The notes beneath the pieces were generated by a model. The model was not told where the DNA came from. It worked only from the letters and a program-made list of their open reading frames with translations, and did not search any database. Source: CAVYXF01 sp963772335 (GTDB lineage Bacteria > Pseudomonadota > Alphaproteobacteria > Rhizobiales > Rhodomicrobiaceae). Taken from it: a DNA stretch of 64,000 bases. Made by a program: the position numbers and the translations under genes. Positions 59,955 through 64,000 of the stretch are shown here, piece after piece; position 1 is the first letter of the stretch; every line of letters starts with the position of its first letter. The DNA is taken from the NCBI GenBank assembly GCA_963772335.1, contig CAVYXF010000001.1, positions 744,001 through 808,000 on the forward strand, read 5' to 3'.

Positions 59955-61910
59955 GTGTTTCTGAAGCCTCATCCCCTGCGGTGCGTCATTGCCGGTCTCG
60001 CCGCCGGCTCTATGCTGCTCGCCGACATTGCCCCGGCTCTCGCCCAGACCGAGCCTCCGGTGACGACGCCCGCTCCAGCCCCCGCGCCAAGCCCGGCCCC
60101 CACACCGAGTCCGCCCCCGGCAGCCGGGTCCACGCCCGCGCCAAGTCCGGCACCTGCTCAGGCTCCGGGCCCGCGCGCGCCGACCATGACGCTTCAGGAA
60201 TGCCGGTCGCTGACGGATGAGGATGTGCGGGGACGCGTGCGGGAGCTGACCGAGACCGTGCTGAAGCGCGAAGTCGGCCAAATCGATTATGCCGGCCTTA
60301 TCGATAAGCATTGGCGCGAAGTCAATATGAGCCAGCGTATCGACACCGAGATCGACGAAGCCATCCGGGTCGTGCGCGCCGAGACCAATATGCTCGACCG
60401 CGCCTATTCGACGATCAGCCGCCAGACCGCCGAGAAGACCGCTATCGCCGTCGCCGAGCAGGCCTATGGCTCCGACGGTTTCAAGAATGCGCTCGGCGAC
60501 CTCGCCCAGGGCGTAGCGCGCGATTTCGGCACCCAGATCGAGGGCGGAGCGGGAAAGGTCGCCGGCCCGGTCATCGCCTGTGTGCAAAGCGCATTGCAAA
60601 GCCGCTATGGCGGCGCGATCGCTTCGACCTTCGCGCAGGAAACCGAAAACAACGTCCATATCAAGGCCGAGATCGCCGGCGCCAAGATCAACGCCTCGGA
60701 CCTCTTGATCGAGGGCACGGGTACCATCGCCGGCGTTGTTCTGATCGTCACCCGCCGGGTTATCGCCCAGATCGTCACCAGTCTTGGCCGGCGCATCGCC
60801 GGGCTGATCGCCTCGCGCATCATTTCCACCTTCACCGGCCTTGTCGGTCTTGCACTCATCGTGCGCGACATCTACGAGGCAACCGAAGGCGTATTCCCCC
60901 TGATCGCCGAGCGGATGAAGTCGGACGAGGCGAAGGACATCATCAAAACCGAGATCGTCAAATCGATCTCCACCGATTTTGGACAGCAGCTGAACTCGAT
61001 TGCCGAGGAGACCGCTGACCGCATCTACAATCTCTGGCTTGATTTCAAGACCAAATACGCCACCCTCCTTTCGCTTGCCGAGAAGAACACCGCTTTCGCC
61101 GACTTCCTCAAGAACCGCAAGATCGACCAGATCGGCCGGCTGGGCGAGATCGTTGCGCTGCTGCTCGGCCAGGAGGGTGAAACCGGTATCTTCAAGCGAA
61201 CCGAGGATGGCTCGCTCGGACGGGCGCTGCTCGACCTCGACGACAATGGCGTGGTTATCGCGGTCGACACCAAATCGCTGGACAATGCGCTCGCCTGGAC
61301 GCGGCTCGCCAAAACCCGTCTGCAGCGCGTGGTCGATCTCGGCCTGCAGCGCATCATCGCGCCCGCCGACATCACGGAAAAGCAGCTGATGACGCTGCTC
61401 AACATCGACGACCGCAATGCCGCGATCCGTGTTGCCGGGCTCGAGCGCGGCGCGCGCGATGCCATTCTCTCGCTGCCGGCCCAGGAGGGCAAAGACCTCG
61501 CGCGCCGGCTCAGCCAGGACCAGCTCACTGCGCTTGCTGTTTACTACACCCGCCTGCAAAGACCCGCGCGTGACCGGTTGATGCGCGCAGTCTCCGAAAG
61601 CCCGGAAGTGATGAGCAGTCTGACCAATCCGTCGGTACAGAACTCGATCCTGCGCAGCCAGGATCAGCTCGGCGCGCTGAATATGCTTCTACGCAATAAT
61701 GCGACACTCAGCATTTCCAACATCTTTAATGATTTGCAGCTGGTGCGCGACGGCCAGGTGCATTACCGCGTGTTTCTGGAGCGCTATTGGATCGCGATCG
61801 CGATCATGCTGATCTTTGCGCTTTTCGTGCTGATCTGGCTCAAGCGGCTGATATTCGGCCGGCCGCCGACAGTGATCATCAAAACCGCTGACGGGGGGGG
61901 CGGAAGCTAA
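59955..61910 (+). CDS. Unrecognised large exported membrane-anchored protein
   Basis: I do not recognise this 651-residue protein. It starts at GTG 59955 behind AGGAAAG. In order: a signal peptide (AGSMLLADIAPALA, cleavage near 30), a Pro/Ala/Ser linker (31-78), a helical domain (80-235), a moderately hydrophobic stretch (255-305) that may cross the membrane, a second helical domain with repeated acidic and basic segments (310-600) and a C-terminal transmembrane helix (611-632, YWIAIAIMLIFALFVLIWL), then a short Gly tail. No catalytic motif is evident. The YbjQ-like gene begins three bases after its stop. Confidence 0.75.
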   Translation: MFLKPHPLRCVIAGLAAGSMLLADIAPALAQTEPPVTTPAPAPAPSPAPTPSPPPAAGSTPAPSPAPAQAPGPRAPTMTLQECRSLTDEDVRGRVRELTETVLKREVGQIDYAGLIDKHWREVNMSQRIDTEIDEAIRVVRAETNMLDRAYSTISRQTAEKTAIAVAEQAYGSDGFKNALGDLAQGVARDFGTQIEGGAGKVAGPVIACVQSALQSRYGGAIASTFAQETENNVHIKAEIAGAKINASDLLIEGTGTIAGVVLIVTRRVIAQIVTSLGRRIAGLIASRIISTFTGLVGLALIVRDIYEATEGVFPLIAERMKSDEAKDIIKTEIVKSISTDFGQQLNSIAEETADRIYNLWLDFKTKYATLLSLAEKNTAFADFLKNRKIDQIGRLGEIVALLLGQEGETGIFKRTEDGSLGRALLDLDDNGVVIAVDTKSLDNALAWTRLAKTRLQRVVDLGLQRIIAPADITEKQLMTLLNIDDRNAAIRVAGLERGARDAILSLPAQEGKDLARRLSQDQLTALAVYYTRLQRPARDRLMRAVSESPEVMSSLTNPSVQNSILRSQDQLGALNMLLRNNATLSISNIFNDLQLVRDGQVHYRVFLERYWIAIAIMLIFALFVLIWLKRLIFGRPPTVIIKTADGGGGS

Positions 61911-61913
61911 TCC

Positions 61914-62243
61914 ATGGTGCTTTACACGGCAGACAGACTGGTTGGCCGGCAGGTGCGCGAGGGTGAATTGTTATGGGCGTCCGCAGTCAACGCGGCCAAT
62001 ATCTTCCGCGACATCCGCGAGATGATCACCAACACGATCGGCGGCCGGATGCGCCGCTATGAGCGGCTGATGAACACCACCATCGAGCGGGCGCTCGCCG
62101 ATCTCGACGCCAAGGCCAAGGCCAAGGGCTATGACGGGTGCCTCGCCGTGCGCATCAGCCATCCGCGTATCGCCGAGGGCGCCTGCGAGATTTTGGTTTA
62201 TGGCACGGCTTTTCACTTCGTCGCCGATGAGGCGGCGAGGTAG
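61914..62243 (+). CDS. YbjQ-like (UPF0145) heavy-metal-binding-domain protein
   Basis: The 109-residue protein matches the pentameric YbjQ/UPF0145 fold: GELLWASAVNAANIFRDIRE, TIGGRMRRYERLMNTTIERA and CEILVYGTAFHF. Family proteins are small cytosolic pentamers of uncertain function, sometimes called heavy-metal-binding. ATG 61914 is three bases after the stop of the large membrane protein, so the pair is an operon. Confidence 0.82.
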   Translation: MVLYTADRLVGRQVREGELLWASAVNAANIFRDIREMITNTIGGRMRRYERLMNTTIERALADLDAKAKAKGYDGCLAVRISHPRIAEGACEILVYGTAFHFVADEAAR

Positions 62244-62414
62244 TTCTCAGATCTCATGCTAACTGCTTATCCACCGCCGCGCGGTTCCTTCATATGCCCG
62301 TGCTGCGTTTGCTTATTTCCGCCAAATAGTTGCCGACGAGAAGCAATATCAAATTGACACCAGCGCCGTTTTAGTGGCGTTCATGCACCCGCATCGAAAC
62401 CGAGGGGAAACCCG

Positions 62415-63183
62415 ATGAGACTTGGGAAAGATATCAGCGCAATCGTTGCCGGGGGCGCCACCGGTCTCGGCGCTGCGGCAGCGGAAAAGCTGGCCGCTGC
62501 CGGCTGCAAGGTCGCGATCCTCGATATGTACCGCCAGCCCGGCGAAGCGCTGGCGAAGAAGATCGGCGCCATCTACTGCCATCTGGAAATCTCCAGCGAG
62601 ATCACCGTCGACACTGCCATCGATTTCGCCCGCGGCACCAATGGGCCGGAGCGCGTGCTCATCAATTGCGCGGGCGTTGCGCTCGATCAGCCCGCGGTCT
62701 GGCGCGAGAGTGGCAAGATCCTCACCCATGACGTGCCAAGTTTTGAGCGCCTCCTCCAGGTCAATCTCACCGGCACCTTCTACTTGGCGACCAAGTCGGC
62801 CGCCGGGATGATGAACCTGCCGCCGCTCGACAACGGCATTCGTGGCATCATCATCAACTCGGCATCCGTGGCCGCCGAGGACGGGCTTGAAGGACAGGCG
62901 GCCTATGCTGCCTCTGAAGGCGGCGTGCTGGCGCTCACCCGCCCGCTCGCTCGTGATCTCGTGAATGATGGAATTCGCGTGGTGACGATCATGGCCGGCC
63001 GTTATGATACGATGATGTTCGCCGAGCGCTCGACCGACATGACGGAGAAGGTCGGCACCACCCAGCGCCAGCCGAGCGGCATGGGTGACCCCAAGGAGTT
63101 CGCCGACATGGTCACCAAAGGTAATCGCAGATGATGAGATCAATGGCCAGTGGGTCCGTTTGAACGCCGCCAAGAACAAATAG
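62415..63183 (+). pseudogene. Short-chain dehydrogenase paralogue with altered active site, one frameshift
   Basis: The sequence matches HSD10-like 3-hydroxyacyl-CoA dehydrogenases: AIVAGGATGLGAAAAEKLA binds cofactor and VLINCAGVAL follows. The catalytic region reads NSASVAAEDG then Y164AAS-E168, where active enzymes have YxxxK, so the Lys is replaced by Glu. MAGRYDTMMF also lacks the usual PGxxxTPM. The C-terminus is frameshifted: one extra A at 63117-63119 moves VIADDEINGQWVRLNAAKNK out of frame, which is otherwise normal to the stop at 63181-63183. The neighbour downstream is the intact paralogue. It may be a catalytically dead partner or simply degraded. Confidence 0.85.
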
Positions 63184-63226
63184 CCGAAAAGGGCACAAGC
63201 CCTCCAGCTTAAGGGAGAACGCCCCG

Positions 63227-64000
63227 ATGAAACTCGATGGCAGCATCAGTGCGGTGGTAACCGGCGGCGCTTCAGGCCTCGGGGCGGCGACGGCGGAGAT
63301 GCTGGCTGGCCAGGGCGTCAAAACCGCGGTGTTCGACGTGAACCGCGCTGTCGGCGAACAGCACGCTGCCGCGATTGGGGCGCGGTTTTTCGAATGTGAC
63401 GTGACCAGGGCCGACAGCATCGATGCCGCACTAAACGCCGCTGGCGAGGCGCATGGCATTGCTCGGATCGTCGTCAATTGCGCAGGCATCGCTATCGGCA
63501 AGCGCACCGCCCGCCGCGACCGGGACTCTGGCAACGTCGAGATTCATGACCTCGCCAGCTTCGAGCGGGTGATCGCGATCAACCTGATCGGCACTTTCGC
63601 GGTGATGAGCCGAGCTGCTGCTGCGATGATGACCTTGCCGGCGCTGGAAGGCGGCGAGCGCGGCGTGATCATCAACACCTCTTCCGTCGCTGCCCAGGAC
63701 GGCCAGATCGGCCAGGTCGCCTATTCCGCCTCCAAGGGTGGTGTTGCAGCGATGAGCCTGCCGGTCGCCCGCGACCTGGCGAAGGACGGGATCCGCGTCA
63801 TGGCGATCATGCCGGGCCTGTTCGAAACGCCGATGTTTGCCGAAGTGCCCGACGAGGCGCGCAAGGCGCTCGAGGCGAGCGTGCCGTTTCCGTCCCGCCT
63901 CGGCCGGCCGGCGGAATACGCCCAGCTGGTCAAGCAGATCTGTGAGAACCAGATGCTGAATGGCGGTTTCATCCGTCTCGACGGTGCCATCCGCCTCGCG
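63227..64000 (+). CDS. Short-chain dehydrogenase (HSD10-like), cut at the right edge
   Basis: The visible 258 residues form a nearly complete SDR: cofactor motif TGGASGLGAATAE, NCAGIAI, catalytic S152/S153 in IINTSSVAA, Y166 and K170 in YSASK and MPGLFETPMF. The pattern matches 3-hydroxyacyl-CoA dehydrogenase type II. AAGGGAG precedes ATG 63227. The stop lies beyond base 64000, probably within a few codons. Tandem arrangement with the divergent paralogue suggests duplication. Confidence 0.92.
   Translation, partial: MKLDGSISAVVTGGASGLGAATAEMLAGQGVKTAVFDVNRAVGEQHAAAIGARFFECDVTRADSIDAALNAAGEAHGIARIVVNCAGIAIGKRTARRDRDSGNVEIHDLASFERVIAINLIGTFAVMSRAAAAMMTLPALEGGERGVIINTSSVAAQDGQIGQVAYSASKGGVAAMSLPVARDLAKDGIRVMAIMPGLFETPMFAEVPDEARKALEASVPFPSRLGRPAEYAQLVKQICENQMLNGGFIRLDGAIRLA

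Noticed and set aside
59856..61559. 567-residue open frame antisense to the large membrane protein
   Set aside because: High-GC third-position bias creates long antisense frames. The sense frame has a signal peptide, ribosome site and membrane anchor, while the antisense one resembles nothing.

Overview
The window is GC-rich, densely coded chromosomal DNA from an alphaproteobacterium, most likely of the order Hyphomicrobiales (Rhizobiales). The evidence is the start of a MucR/Ros-type regulator at the left edge, an IalB-family periplasmic protein, a MarR/OmpR/EnvZ-like operon resembling PetP/PetR, an RpoH-type promoter upstream of dnaK with the alphaproteobacterial CTTG-N18-CCTATAT shape, and the gene order nucleotidase then dapD. 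No rRNA, tRNA, CRISPR array, insertion sequence or prophage was recognised. Most genes are housekeeping.

Layout. 0-10.6 kb: mucR start, an NhaD-type antiporter, msrB, ptrB, a frameshifted AlkA-like glycosylase, a quinone oxidoreductase divergent from a SpoU methyltransferase, an IalB protein and rlmN. 10.6-19.3 kb: a Lhr-type helicase broken by two indels, an L,D-transpeptidase, a histidine kinase with a C-terminal PilZ domain, and a secreted MBL-fold protein. 19.5-32 kb: HAD nucleotidase, dapD, ArnT-like glycosyltransferase, acylphosphatase, pccA, a RelE/ParE toxin-antitoxin pair, cytochrome c, holC, der, bamB, a YfgM-like protein and panB. 32.1-34.9 kb: an island of small secreted Cys/His/Tyr/Arg-rich proteins with their own terminators and a perfect CRP/FNR-type palindrome. 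34.9-45.7 kb: GT-C and GT2 glycosyltransferases, uvrC, a rhomboid protease, an alpha/beta hydrolase, the MarR-OmpR-EnvZ operon and divergent ilvE. 45.8-56.7 kb: an orphan curlin-repeat protein, a Tat-exported phosphoesterase, mepA, pyrF, an FMN reductase, dnaJ, an FkbM methyltransferase lying between dnaK and dnaJ, dnaK, an AlkB-like dioxygenase and a TIGR04282/TIGR04283-type glycosyltransferase pair. 56.8-64 kb: a PA0069-type radical SAM protein, a DUF2971 protein, rnhB, an unrecognised periplasmic/membrane locus with a YbjQ-like protein, and tandem short-chain dehydrogenases running off the right edge.

Two themes deserve attention. First, six genes carry single-base frameshifts (seven indels, six of them insertions). 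In each case the two halves of a recognisable protein continue in the next frame, which suggests sequence errors more than real decay. Second, the least described biology lies in the small secreted protein island, the orphan curlin protein, the palindrome centred on the marR start codon, the dnaK-fkbM-dnaJ arrangement and the 59.7-62.2 kb locus. I see no obvious complete new multi-gene system; these are candidates only.
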